A DNA stretch of 64,000 bases from Phoronis australis. Taxonomy: Eukaryota; Phoronida; Phoronidae. Shown here piece by piece: positions 1-10,993 of this stretch. Within the stretch, counting starts at the first letter, position 1; the number at the start of each line of letters is the position of its first letter. The translations under genes were made by a program, and so were the position numbers. Location: positions 1 through 64,000 of the forward strand of contig NMRA01000798.1 in the NCBI GenBank assembly GCA_002633005.1, read 5' to 3'. The notes below the pieces were generated by a model. That model was not told where the DNA came from and made no database searches. It saw nothing but the letters and a program-made list of their open reading frames with translations.

Positions 1-136
1 AGTGGATTTGACTACTCTATGCATTATACACTAGGATTGGCAATGGTCAGTTCACTTTTCTTATTGCTAAAGCATTTCATATTGACAAAGATGGATTTTT
101 ACTTTTATTTGTCCCTGGTTTCAGAGAATCTTTGGA

Positions 137-873
137 GGGCTGTTCCAGTAAAATCTGTATGGGAGGGGGGGAAGGCACCTTTTTTTCGCACCCACCACCC
201 ACATTTTCCATTTATTTCTTCAGCCTACCACCCGTAATTTTTTATAAGTTTGAAATGCAACCACCCGTAATTTTTTTTGTTCTTGTGGTTGACTGCACAG
301 GCGCTTGTGTTTATCTGTTCCTCCATCACCACTAACGTCATTCATTACTAAGAAAAGATATGTTTCTTTTATATGGTTATTAGCTGTCGAAAAATTCGAG
401 CACCTGTGGTTAAATGGTGTTATGGGCATGCCGATGAGGAGATCGGAGGGAGTGAAAAAGTCGGAGCTTTTTGCAAGTTGCATTTTTGTTTCAGTTTTTG
501 ATTCTGTGCGGATTGTTTATCAGGGCTTGGAATTTTCCGCGGAAACGCGGATTTCCGCTTTTTAGAGCACCTGTGGTTAAATGGTGTTATGGGCATGCCG
601 ATGAGGAGATCGGAGGGAGTGAAAAAGTCAGAGCTTTTTGAAAGTTGCATTTTTGTTTCAGTTTTTGATTCTTTGCGGATTGTTTATAAAATTTAGTAAA
701 AGTACCCACCATCAAACATTTATGACCCAATGAAACAACAACGACCTGTAAATTTTTATTTTTTTGAAGTACGACCACCAGCCATTTTGAATTTAAATCA
801 AACGCAACCACCCATAAATTTTTATTTCAGTTGCCTTCCCCCCCTCCCACACAGATTTTGCTGGAACAGCCCT
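137..873. mobile_element. Non-autonomous inverted-repeat element (MITE-like)
   Basis: About 40 bp at the left edge (AGGGCTGTTCCAG..., from 137) is repeated in inverted orientation at the right edge (832-873, ending ...CTGGAACAGCCCT). The interior has no convincing reading frame. It contains a 167 bp direct repeat (about 398-564 and 565-690) and several CCACCCGTAATTTTT-like segments. A target duplication is not clear; TTGG or TGG flanks are weak. Short terminal inverted repeats, no transposase and internal repeats fit a DNA-transposon derivative. The superfamily cannot be named from this copy. It lies upstream of the first recognisable laminin-G exon, so probably in an intron. Confidence 0.65.
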
Positions 874-1219
874 TGGTTGTTTCTTTGTCCTTTCTGAACT
901 TCTCTGGGAAGTTTTATTAAAATCTCTTTAAGCTTCTGAAAACTTTGAAAATTGATAGCTGATTGACCAGCTTGTCTATGTATGTACTACTTCATGTACA
1001 AATCTATTGTGTCTTGTCATAAAGCCATCTAGTTCTCAATGAATTCGGTTTATCAATGGGCCTAGTAATGAATGATGATGATAATGATAATGGGAATTAT
1101 CTCATCTAGTACCATGGATTTGTGCCAAACCTGCTACAGAAATTCCAGTGAACAGAACTGTTACCTGTAATTTGGCTTTTTAACTGAACGTCTTGATGAG
1201 CATCTTGTTACACTTTTAG
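874..1219. other. Probable intron, no feature recognised
   Basis: AT-rich sequence ending in a splice acceptor (CACTTTTAG, 1211-1219). A short GATGAT-rich simple repeat lies near 1065-1092. No other structure seen. Confidence 0.5.
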
Positions 1220-1301
1220 TTTCTGAGGGCATTGATTGCAACAGTCCTGTCAAGTTCGATGGTTCTACATGGTTGGAATACAGTAACCTAGGCATACAGA
1301 G
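1220..1301 (+). CDS. LamG gene exon A
   Basis: Acceptor CACTTTTAG ends at 1219 and donor GTGAGG starts at 1302. The exon enters with two bases of a split codon and leaves as AG of a split Arg codon completed by exon B. It encodes SEGIDCNSPVK followed by the first LamG beta strand. Its 3' half is repeated three more times downstream (3035-3081, 3121-3167, 3209-3255). Confidence 0.85.
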
Positions 1302-4300
1302 GTGAGGTCTTATGTCAGCTATACAACTATGAGTATGTTAAAGGAGAATGCCACCCGTTTTAATTAGTCTGTTTTGCCGTCTTAATCGGTCTATATCCAC
1401 ATCGCCTTGCATACGGTCAACCTTACCTTGCCAAGAGGTGTCGCATTAACTTGTGAAGAAGGTGAGAAACGACGCTAGCGACGTCAGTGGTTCATATGCA
1501 GAGTGAATGCCGCTATGTTGCAGTGCATCGTTCCCGCTTGTCTGAACTAAGCAGCTGCGAGGAAAGCGGGTATATGTTTTTATTTTACTTCCTCGAGAGT
1601 CCGAAATGCTTAGGGAGTGGCTCATGGTAGTGAAGAATGAAATGTACGCTGTAAATAGCAAGTATGAGGCCTTGAAACACCTCCGTGTCTGTGGCCTGCA
1701 CTCCTGCAGACGTCGACAGTGCCTGACGAATCCCGGCTTACCAAATAACTCCATATGTTCCGTTGTCTGAGCTTGTTCATGGCACCTCTCTAGTATTTCT
1801 TCATCACTGTATTCCTGTTCGAATTGATAGCCTGTAAAACTTAACGATCCACCTGCGAAGTTGGGACTGATGAGCTCTAGTAGCTCGTCCTAAGTCGGGA
1901 TTGCGAGTTGCCATGTTGGCGTTTATTACTGAGTGTTCTGTTTCAAAATGAATTATTTTCACCCTAACCAATACTTATATAAAACCAAAACCAAGTCTGT
2001 CTCATTAGATGCAAATTGTAATGTCTTTGGAGTGTTCATGAGTGCAAATGATTTGAGAAGCCAGCAATGAATAAATCACTGCGTTACTGGCTTTAAGTGC
2101 AATAAAACTCAATTGACGGGACACCGAGGCCGTGTGAGCTCATGCTAATTTAGTGTTTGCTGGCAGAAACTGTTGTGAAACAACTCGATTTCCATCCCAC
2201 GGCCAGGTTTAGGGGAATCTTTATTTACCTTTACATTACTCAAATAATGATTTTCAATGTACAACTTCTGCCCTGACGGTGCTGTGGCCAAAGCGGAACC
2301 TGAATTCGTGGCCCCCGACGAGTAAGTAGATTTGCAGTTTCGTGGCTAATTCACTAATAATCACGTGCACATTACTTTGGCTCACTAGTATAGTATTTTC
2401 TTGACTGGAAGTTTAGTTTCCACTGAACTTTATGTTCGTGATGTCTTGTCAGTTTCCGAGCTAGTGGCCGGGATAACGAGTAAATCCAGTCGGCCGCGAC
2501 GGGCGTGATCGAGGTCCTCGAGGCACTGGCCAGGATAATAAGCGTTTTGTGTTTAGAACTCAACAAATCACAAGTCTAAACAATGCAGATCTAGGTTCTC
2601 CTGTCTGTATCTCACGGAAAATACTTGAAATACTCAAAATTATCTCCGAACAGACCCCAAACTCCTGCTACGGACCTTATTGGCCTGCCGAATTTTGTAG
2701 GCTAAGGTGTGTCCAAATACTAATAAATCCGTAAGAGCAAAATAAAACAACGCGTTTTTATAAGAACTCGGTGTATTTTTAAGGGTTTTACATCGAAGTT
2801 TGATGATTATTGGTGTTAAACGATGACTTCAAGCGATAAGCTGACACCAGTAACCCGTGTTGTGAACTGCTGAACAGACTGCGTGTGAAACCGATGACGT
2901 CATTGGATAATTTTAACACCTTCGTCTGCCTTCAGGTGTTAGGTAACGCAACTGTACGTGTCGTTATGGAGTACTACTACTCGATCTAAATTGATACAAA
3001 TTAGGTTGTTTTTTGGGTGGCATGCTCCTTTAAGTTTGATGGTTCTACATGGTTGGAATACAGTAACCTAGGCATACAGAGGTGAGCTCGTGTGTCAACT
3101 ATATGACTGAGTATGTCATGTTCGATGGTTCTACGTGGTTGTAATACAGTAACCTTGGCTTTCAGAGGTGAGCTCTTATTTAAGTTATATAACTATGAGT
3201 ATGTTAAGTTTGATGGTTCTACATGGTTGGAATATTGTAACCTAGGCATACAGAGGTGAACTTTTATGTTACTTACATAATTGTGAAGCTATAAGTGTTG
3301 TTATTTATGAAGAAAGTCATATACACACTTATTACATCTAAAAGTATTGATTTTACTGAAACAAAAATGTTCAGATGAGTTTGATCAAACGTGCTATTTC
3401 ACTTTACAGCCACTAAATTATTAGACTTCATCAGGGCTGCCTTATGGCTAGCTAAACAGGAACGTAACCAAAATGCAGGCGTGAGAGAAATCAGTCACGG
3501 GTCTTCTCAAGCCTACTCTCCGGATAGGGTAGCGCTCATGCTTACCTCCGGTTTGGTTAACGCCTCCCTCACGCTTTCGTTGCGCCACCCTCACGCTTTC
3601 GTTGTGCATCTCTCACGCTTATATCACACTTTCTCCACGCCTTCGCTGTGGTAACATATGAGGTGGTGCGCTGGGCTAATAAAAATAACATCTAAATCTG
3701 TGTGTGCACGTGGGGGCGTTGGTGTACCTGTCGAGTAATCTGTTGTTATGGCATCTTATACCAATGAGTTCTGACTTATTGCATAATTACATGTACTTGT
3801 CATACAAACAAACTCCTTTAGTTCATCTGGCATTACATTTATGTTGTCCATATTATGACTCCAAAGCCTGTCCCATCAATGACTTCTTGACCATGGTTTG
3901 TAAATACAAATAAACGCGACCCTCTATACATGTTCACAGTCATGTTTACATGGCTGTGGACTCCGTGAAATTCATCACTGCTGGATATACTTAATTTGCC
4001 CTAAAAAAGCCCACGCATCTTGATACATATGCATGCACATATGTATTGTCACTCCGTGGATTCTTACACAGCACTCGTGGAACAGAAAATTTCAATGAGC
4101 TCCCTTCTGGAGGTGACTGCATCTGAAATCCCCATCCCCTACTGCGTGTGTATGTTAGGCCCCCAACGTCTAGTGCAGGTTTATTTGTAGCTCCATCCCC
4201 TTATTATTTCAGGCCCACGTAGTCTCTGGAGAATTCTTCAGTAAAATAATTATAGCCGTCACCTGTCTGACTCGTCAAATGGCCGTGATCAGTTTTTGCA

Positions 4301-7300
4301 CATGATGCCTGAATTTGGGATAAGTACAGGCACATAATTCACGCGCTATGCTCTTGCAAATCACGAAGACAATTGAAATATTTTGTAATGTACAGGTGTG
4401 TCAACATTGTTTATATGTTTATTTCAAAAACAAATATACACATTTACAAGTGAGAAGTTAGGTCCTGGGGTCTGTTTCATGAAGTGACTTGATTTGACTA
4501 GAAAGGAATTTGGCCTTTAGCTCCTCATAACAATTTCTAAGAAATAGTTGAACCTCACCTGATCAAAATTCTATGAGAATATACACATCACTGTTAGTTA
4601 GAGATAATTTTTGTCAATTGTTTTTCGACTGTTATGAACTTATAATTAGTTAACTAAAACTTTATACAGCAATTCGTGAAATGGAACCGTAAGACCAAAT
4701 TTCTGTCTTTTAGTCACTTTTATGAAACAGACCCCAGAATCTGCATGTGTCAACAGAAAGAATTTGTAGGAGGGGACTATGATGGAATGCAACACAACTG
4801 GTTTCATTTCACTTACTTTCCCCTGTGTATACAGATATTGAGAAGTAATTACTTCAAGATATTATGTTGCTGCCTAAGTCACAAGTGGCTGTACAATGTT
4901 ATACTGGAAACTTGGTCGAGCTGGCCAATCACAGGTTTAATTTTTAATTTATGCTTAATGTTATGTTACTGCACATTACCTGATTGGAAAGTGAAATCGT
5001 CACTGTCATTGTCTGAAGTTTCCAATGTACTAAGTTTTCATTATTCTATTCTGCAGACAAATTACTGTTGGGGAATCCCGGGGGTGAATTATAGTTGATA
5101 AATATGCAGTTGAAAAGCTGCTCAAAAGAAAAGTTTGCATAAGGCGATTTTTTTTTCAAATGAGATTTAGTCTCAAAGTGTGCGGAACGGTTCCGCACTT
5201 TTTTATATCCACTTAGGGCCATAAAATTGGTATGAAACAAATCTATACCTTACCCTAAACATGTTTACAATATGTTACATTTTTATTTCCTCCATTAGCA
5301 TTTTCTTAATAAGAAGTTCAGTTTTTGCAATGCGGAATATTCCACACTGACTAGGGAATATTCCGCACTGACTGCGGAATATTCCGCAAAATTTGTACAG
5401 TGTATATCTAATATAATAAGAATTAATGTCAAATAATAAATCCACCAAAATGTACAATATTTTATGCAACTCATCACATATTCATGACATTCATCACATA
5501 TTCATGATATGTTTTTGCGAAGTATGTTGATTTGATAGCATTAAAGATAGTATTACTCACTTGCTGATTCTTGATGTTTTGGCTTTCAGTTGAGTAACTG
5601 GCCCATGCGGTACATCCACACATGTTTTAATGAGCTACATAGCAAACTAGATTGCGTATTGGCCACAAAGAATAGTTGCCTCGAGATCGCTGACCAGTAC
5701 CATATATATTGCAAACACAGTAGAAAATTTCTTTCCGGTGTTGTCAAAGTTCTTAGAGTTGTTTACTAGATGATTCTGGTGCTGAGAAATGTCACTTGAA
5801 ATAGGATACAGTACTTTGTTCTAGCCACGCTAAAGGAGTGAGGATAACAATAAAGATTGTCGTGACTAGTGAAGGCACTGGGAAACTCACGCCTGGCTCA
5901 AGTCTGGCTCACGGTGCGCCTGCACTTCCTTCACGCCTAACTCACGATAAGTCACGCTTACTTTCATGTCTGTTGTCACAGTCAATTAATGCCTCACTCT
6001 CCAGTTCTGGTCACGCCTAACCAGAGCAGAGGCAGCTCAGATGAAGTCTCATAATTCAGTGACTGTATTGTCTGTACCCTATCATTTCTCTTTCAGAAAG
6101 AAAAGTGAAACAAGGAATGATATAAGCCTGCGCTTCAAGACATCATCCCAGAATGGCCTACTGTTAATAATACACAAGTCCAACTCCGTCTCGGGTGACT
6201 ACTTGACTTTGGCTGTTGTAGGTGGTCGACTGGAGTTGTCCTACAATTTGGGAATGCAGTCAGCCGCCAATCTACATATACTGCGTTCTGGTGTACGTGT
6301 CAATGATGGCAAGTGGCATAAAGTGCACATCACTAGGTGAGCAAGCTTTACTTATTGATGTGGCCTTTTGCTAACCGTTTCACAAGCAACTGACTTTTCA
6401 GAACTTTCATGAAAAATGCTCGATTTCTTAAAGTTTGTAGCTTTGTCTGGATATTAAAGGCAAAGGCAACCTTTCTTCATGTCATTTTTAGTAGAAATAA
6501 GGTTCGTTGGTTATCCCAGACATATTTTTCAGTTAATTACAGCTTCTCATAATTTAATTAATTACTCATCCCCTACACTGGAAGTGAAGTTTAGGGAGTC
6601 AAGAATTACGTGCCAATTTGGTTCTGCGTTCGAGTTTACTGTGAGGATCAATACTACTGTTTCCTTTCATGCTTTTTTTTCTAAAACTGTCGTCACCACT
6701 TCTTTCGACGAGTATTCTACGACAAGCTGGGTTATTAGAGAACTCAATTACATTGGATTTAGGGATTGTTTAATTTGTAGTAACCTGAAATTGACTAGAG
6801 TCGGCGACCCATGTCACAGTGACTGTATTGACGTGAGTGACGCAGACATTGTTCATATACTATAAGGGGCTGAGGGCTATAGCCCCCACTTTTTTCAGTT
6901 CTGCGCTGCCCTTGGTATATGGGCGGTGCACTACAGGGGGGCTGGGGGTGCGTTAACCCCCCACATTTGTCAGTGCTGCATCTAATCAGCTATATACAAG
7001 TATGGAGATGACACAATTATACTCGCAAGCCAGACAGCGTGTGACATGTGGTCTGCCGTATTGATTATGAATGAAATGTAAGCTGGGGAACTCTCAGAAT
7101 AAAATTGAAATTTTAAATACTAACGAGGTTTTAAAATATTGGTAACTTAAAGCAATGTAAACTTGTGACCCACGCATTGCTTAAACGGTCATATAAGCCA
7201 TTGTAAAGACAAAATTCCTAATGCTTTGGCTGAAATTCTCATGGAGAGCTGCTAGGGCCTGGCAGGTTTTGCCAGCTCAGTCGAAGAGACAATCACTGAA

Positions 7301-10300
7301 AAAATTTGGAAAATATTTCCGTTATACTACGTCGTGGTATTAAACAGTGATTAATCTTTGCAAGTTTTTTCAAAAATAAAACGCATGTAAGGGGTGCTGA
7401 GGTGTCTCAAGAAATATTACTACGCTATGTTTCTTTAATTATCTGGTATTACTTGTCGTAGTACCTAATTCATCTGAGCATGGTGAACTAGTGGTTTGTA
7501 CAGTTTGAACGACATTCTCTCAAAATTCACAAAGTTGTGTCATAGACTCTGTTGTAAAACATCACGACAACTGCAATACATGTATATATACTAGTAGGCA
7601 GAGTGCACGTGAGACGATAATGAGTATATTCTGGTATGCAGCAACTGCAAGGCATGTTGACTGACTCGTAAACAAAAGCAAACGACTACTGAACTTATCA
7701 CAACAGAGGTAGAACAATGACTGACTTGATACCAAACACAATCAGACTACCGGGTATATGAAAACAAATGGTGTGAAATTCTTAACTCCCTAAATGTCAC
7801 TTTCAGAGTAGGGGACAAGTAATTAATTAAATTACGAAAAACTAATTAACTGAAAAATACGTCTGGGATGATCAACAAACTTTATTTTTTTTACTAAAAA
7901 TGACATGGAAAAGGGTTGCCTTCACCTGTAAGGAAGTGTTCAAACTACATTAGCCAATATTTCCCCAAGATTTAGCACCGCACTTGGACACCATGTAAGG
8001 CAGAGAATTAACTTGATGCACTGGAGGGGAGGCAACCCCTCATGCCTTATTGTTTGCATTCAGAGGGCAATTGGACAAGAGGCTTTAGTGTTGACTGGAA
8101 GTCAATTTGTTACACAGTGGCCAGGTGGTCACATTGTATTGCCCTTTCAGCTGTTTTAAAAACTAGACAGACCTTTGTGTAATGCCTTGCCGACAGATGT
8201 CCCTTTGGCGGTCGGTCTTATCTGTATAACTTACTGAATTTACTGGACAACTTGAATCATACTGTCTGAGAGGTTGGTTGATATAAATTTTCTGAAATTC
8301 TGCTGTTGCCACTTGTCATATATGGTGAGTGGCAACTCAGTTAATCTGTTACTCAGTTAACCTCAATCATTAGCTGGCCAATTTGCTCGACTCTAAGACT
8401 GTGACTGTGAAACTGTCAGGGCAAATATAATGAGACTACATTTGCATTTGGGCTATACCGATCAATATGCTGCCTTCTCGATTTGATCGCTGGCATTTGT
8501 TGTTAGATACATATCATGCTGTCAGGTTACAAGGTACCTAAACTACACGGTCAACAGACTCTTAAACACGGGCACGGATGCATGAACACGACCCACGGAC
8601 CTGCAAACACCATCCACTGACTCACAAACACGGGAACGGACTCACAAAACACGATCCACGCACCCAAATACATGGGACACGGACTCATATTCACAAAGAA
8701 ACACAGTTAACGGACAGCCAAACACGGGTCATGGACTCATCGGCTTCCTGGGTCAGCTGACATCTTCATTTTGTCTGTAAACCGTGTTTGGCTGTCCGTT
8801 AACCGTGAATATGAGTCCATGTCCCGTGTATTTGGGTGCGTGGATTGTGTTTTGTGAGTCAGTGGACAATGTTTGCAGGTCCGTGAGTCGTGTTCATGCG
8901 TCCGTGCCAGTGTTTATGAGTCCGTTGACTGTGTAGTTTAGCTATCCTTGGGTCAGGGCCACTGTGTGTCCAGCTCCAGACAGAATAAATGTATGCAATT
9001 TTAGGAACTAAGGTAATATTGTTTCTAAGTCATAAGATTCGGACACGAGTTGGCTAAAGCATCGAATCTGGTTTATATTTGCAAAAAATACATTACTCGC
9101 TTTTATCTTAATTCATTGAAAGGTTAACATTGAAGATCAAATCCAATTGATACCAACATTTAGGGTTATGGCGGTAATGTTTTATGCTCGACATATGTCC
9201 CGAAAATGGTAGGTGTGTCACAAACTCCGTTTCCAGAGATTAAAAGGAGACTGTATATAGGCGAAATACAGGTCACTTATTATGACACCATAACGGTACA
9301 GAAATATGAATGTAAAATAATAAATACACGGAAAATAATCGCTGGAAAGATGGGTAATAAAAAGCACAGCACTCAGGTGCGAGGAACTACCTGACCAATA
9401 AGGTGGTAGTGGGTGGGAAAAAATGGAGAGAGATTGAACTCGAACGTAAGTACAGCTGAAGCAAAGGTTTGACAGGAAACACATGATTAGTGAGAACAAA
9501 GGTAAACCCTAAGGACACGTGATAAAATATGAATAGCTTCAAACTAGTCTAACACATTGAACAATTGGAGTTGGTCAAAATTAGTCTGATGAACCCGCAA
9601 ACTATTAGTTTCCACTGAGCAGAAGGACTCTTGGTCATAGTTTTACTAGGTGTACATTTGCATCAAGTTTAAATAATGTCAATTTTATTTCTGTAGAAAT
9701 CACCGCAAGGGCCATTTGTTTGTGGACAATCAATACCATGTCACTGGTGTGTCCAAGGTTGGTGCAACTATGCTGGACACAGATGGTAAACTCTTCATGG
9801 GTGAGTCATGATCAGTTGGGGTCATATGAAAAGTTTTGGTGAAATTTTGTCTTGGCAATTCATTGAAATTAAGTCAGTTGTAGTACACAGTTAAAGGTGA
9901 GGTTGTGATTACCAACACACACACAAGATTGTGGTGATCATGGAACTGGCTATGTGAGATGAAAATATTGTGTTCTATTCTGTTTTGTTTATTTCCTCTA
10001 TTGGTTTACCTATAGTCATTTATAAAGTCTGTCAGTCATCTGTCCTTGTGCGCCAATGAAAGCTCAGTAATCTAGGATTGCCTCCTTTATAGTACCACGT
10101 TATATTTAACAATTTGTATTTTGATGAGGAAAAGACAAGCTGAAAAGTTTCTGAAAGCGTTAAGTGATTCTTCACTTATGTCGCATACAAGCAATTACCA
10201 AATTTTTCTTTTCTTTTTATTTTTCAGTGGATGATTAATTTGCTAGGTCCTGTAAACTTTACCAAATATTGTTTTATGACATTTACACAATACAAACTGT

Positions 10301-10752
10301 ACTGGGAGTAGACTTAAATTTTTTTATTCTTTGTTTCTGAAGATATTTGACAAAATAAAATTTCCCTTGCCAACCATATTGTGTGGTAAATAACTGAAGA
10401 GTCACTGTATTGCAGAAGCGATCATGCTGTCCACATTTTAATTAAAATTTGTCTTGTGGCCCATTATGGTTCAGTATGAAAAATAAAGGGATTGGATATA
10501 TTATCACTTCATCATCAAATAACTCCTCTATTAGCTTATTGTTCATTTTTTGAACTATTTATTTCCCAAACACTAACAATAAATACTGTAATATGTCTAG
10601 GGGGCAAGAAGAATTTACCTACTGGACTCCCTGCTGGCTACTACCAGGGCTTCAGAGGTTGTATTACTGACGTGAAGATTAACTCCTACGACTTACACAT
10701 GGCCCGTGATCAGGATAGTATCATGATAAAGCCACTTAACTTCTGTGAATGA
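1220..10752 (+). CDS. C-terminal laminin-G domain gene (partial, last four exons)
   Basis: Exons 1220-1301, 6097-6336, 9697-9800 and 10601-10752 join in frame through GT-AG introns and end at TGA 10750-10752. The product is one laminin-G (LamG) domain: EGIDCNSPVK, the first strand FDGSTWLEYSNLGIQR, then NDISLRFKTSSQNGLLLI, a VNDGKWHKVHITR strand, a core strand GHLFVDNQ, and the closing GFRGCITDVKIN with a final FCE. The GCI cysteine and the near-terminal cysteine are the usual LamG disulfide pair. The Cys-containing segment before the domain suggests a preceding EGF-like repeat outside the window. A terminal LamG without a membrane segment is typical of secreted matrix proteins such as agrin, perlecan or pikachurin; which one cannot be decided here. 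The 5' part lies upstream of the window. Family assignment is firm; the orthologue is not. Confidence 0.88.
1251..3296 (+). repeat. Tandem duplication of an exon end plus donor, 86-88 bp x 4
   Basis: The segment from the FDG codons through the splice donor and about 38 bp of intron occurs four times: FDG codons begin at 1255, 3035, 3121 and 3209. With the 1.7 kb transposon at 1342-3029 removed, the periods are 88, 86 and 88 bp. Copies at 3035 and 3209 still read FDGSTWLEYS/CNLGIQR and keep a GTGAG or GTGAA donor. The copy at 3121 has a TAA stop after TWL. None of the extra copies includes the original acceptor or the SEGIDCNSPVK codons, so they are probably not used as normal exons. Confidence 0.85.
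1338..3033. mobile_element. TTAA-target non-autonomous DNA transposon, copy 1 (Kolobok/T2-like)
   Basis: The element proper is 1342-3029 (1688 bp). Its ends are AGGAGAATGCCACCC on the left and the inverse GGGTGGCATGCTCCT on the right, flanked by TTAA at 1338-1341 and 3030-3033. It sits inside the 88 bp exon-derived tandem array, and the uninterrupted site survives at the next unit junction (GAGTATGTTAAGTTTGATGG, 3197-3216), which fixes the boundaries exactly. TTAA followed by AGGRR matches the terminal motif of T2/Kolobok-type elements; piggyBac also uses TTAA but has different typical ends. No transposase frame is visible. A second copy with the same ends is at 57952-59642. Confidence 0.85.
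3300..4464. repeat. LamG intron with short CACGCTTTCGTTG tandem repeat
   Basis: Intron sequence. Around 3564-3650 a 20-25 bp motif (CCCTCACGCTTTCGTTG) is repeated two to three times with decay. A related CTCACGCCT-rich stretch lies at 5886-6020. No coding signal recognised. Confidence 0.45.
4465..4737. mobile_element. Small MITE with CTGGGGTCTGTTTCAT ends
   Basis: CTGGGGTCTGTTTCAT at 4465-4480 is perfectly inverted at 4722-4737. The similarity extends inward (GAAGTGACTT on the left, AGTCACTTTTATG on the right). The element is about 273 bp, AT-rich and non-coding. No clear target duplication. It lies in the intron between LamG exons A and B. Confidence 0.65.
5178..5392. repeat. Cluster of GGAATATTCC palindromes
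   Basis: Three copies of the palindrome GGAATATTCC lie about 21 bp apart (near 5334, 5355 and 5376), separated by CACTGACT-type spacers. A separate palindrome GTGCGGAACGGTTCCGCAC lies near 5180. Each GGAATATTCC is an inverted pair of nGAAn blocks, the arrangement bound by heat-shock factors, but there is no evidence of function. Intronic. Confidence 0.6.
6097..6336 (+). CDS. LamG gene exon B
   Basis: Acceptor TCTTTCAG ends at 6096; donor GTGAGC starts at 6337. The 240 bp encode the central LamG strands from KKSETRNDISL to KWHKVHITR, entering and leaving within split Arg codons. Confidence 0.9.
6454..7931. mobile_element. DNA transposon remnant with ~155 bp inverted ends
   Basis: About 155 bp at the left (6458-6615, AGGCAAAGGCAACC inward) is inverted at the right (7775-7927, ...GGTTGCCTTCACCT). 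The left flank is TTAA (6454-6457); the right flank is GTAA (7928-7931), one substitution from TTAA. Target choice and the AGG ends resemble the TTAA element at 1338-3033, but the terminal sequence differs, so it is another family. The interior has no recognised transposase. A G-rich element (6862-6985) is nested inside. It occupies the intron between LamG exons B and C. Confidence 0.65.
6862..6985. repeat. G-rich short repeat (GGGCTATAGCCCCC family), copy 1
   Basis: GGGGCTGAGGGCTATAGCCCCCAC followed about 70 bp on by a decayed repeat of the same unit. The sequence TTTTTTCAGT-CTGCG-T-GCCC links the units. A better preserved copy with inverted ATGGGCGGCGC ends is at 40179-40330. Confidence 0.55.
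7932..8530. other. Intron sequence, nothing recognised
   Basis: No open frame, repeat or RNA gene recognised between the inverted-repeat element and the long hairpin. Confidence 0.4.
8531..8949. repeat. Long inverted repeat (foldback), arms ~180-200 bp
   Basis: The left arm (8531 to about 8735, from AAGGTACCTAAACTACAC) is followed after a loop of about 40 bp by its imperfect inverse (about 8778-8949, ending GTGTAGTTTAGCTATCCTT). Each arm is itself built from a degenerate 20-26 bp motif around ACACGG...ACGGACTCA. Transcribed, this would form a long hairpin. No reading frame or target duplication is evident. It lies in the intron before LamG exon C. Confidence 0.8.
9186..9470 (+). repeat. Dispersed repeat family A, copy 1
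   Basis: The segment from TATGTCCCGAAAA through CTCCGTTTCCAGAGAT, GGTCA-TTATTATGAC and GGAAAGATGGGTAATAAAAAGC to GGTGGTAG-GGGTG-GAAAAAATG recurs at 21997-22270, 22553-22745 (partial) and, inverted, 59885-60262. About 280 bp, non-coding, no clear ends. Could be a SINE or a fragment of a longer element. Confidence 0.7.
9697..9800 (+). CDS. LamG gene exon C
   Basis: Acceptor TTTCTGTAG ends at 9696; donor GTGAGT starts at 9801. Encodes NHRKGHLFVDNQYHVTGV and then ATMLDTDGKLFMG, a core LamG strand pair. 104 bp, with split codons at both ends. Confidence 0.9.
10601..10752 (+). CDS. LamG gene exon D (terminal coding exon)
   Basis: Acceptor ATATGTCTAG ends at 10600. Encodes GKKNLPTGLPAGYY, GFRGCITDVKINSYDLHMA and the C-terminus LNFCE, stop TGA 10750-10752. 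The last cysteine lies one residue from the end, as expected for a terminal LamG domain. Confidence 0.9.
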
Positions 10753-10993
10753 ACACTGCTGTGTAGACTATGAGGATGCAGCTGAGATTTTGTGGTCATA
10801 TTCATTGGATGAGGATCCATGGATCTATTTCAACTTTCTTTTTAGCTCAACTATTTATTGAGAATTGTTAGTTATAGGAATCAAGTGTGCCATTTGCATT
10901 TTAACAATATGTAAATCATTTTCACATTTGATTCATGGCATGAGTGGTCTCTATATGTGCTGTGTTGAGGTGTAATTATTAAAAAATGAAGAG

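Noticed and set aside
3035-3255. Downstream FDGSTWLEY copies as mutually exclusive alternative exons
   Set aside because: They lack the original acceptor and the SEGIDCNSPVK codons, the nearest AG gives the wrong phase, and one copy has a stop. Kept as a duplication, not as exons.
4676-5098. 140-codon open frame on + strand
   Set aside because: It starts inside a MITE, has low-complexity hydrophobic composition, lies in a LamG intron and matches no family.
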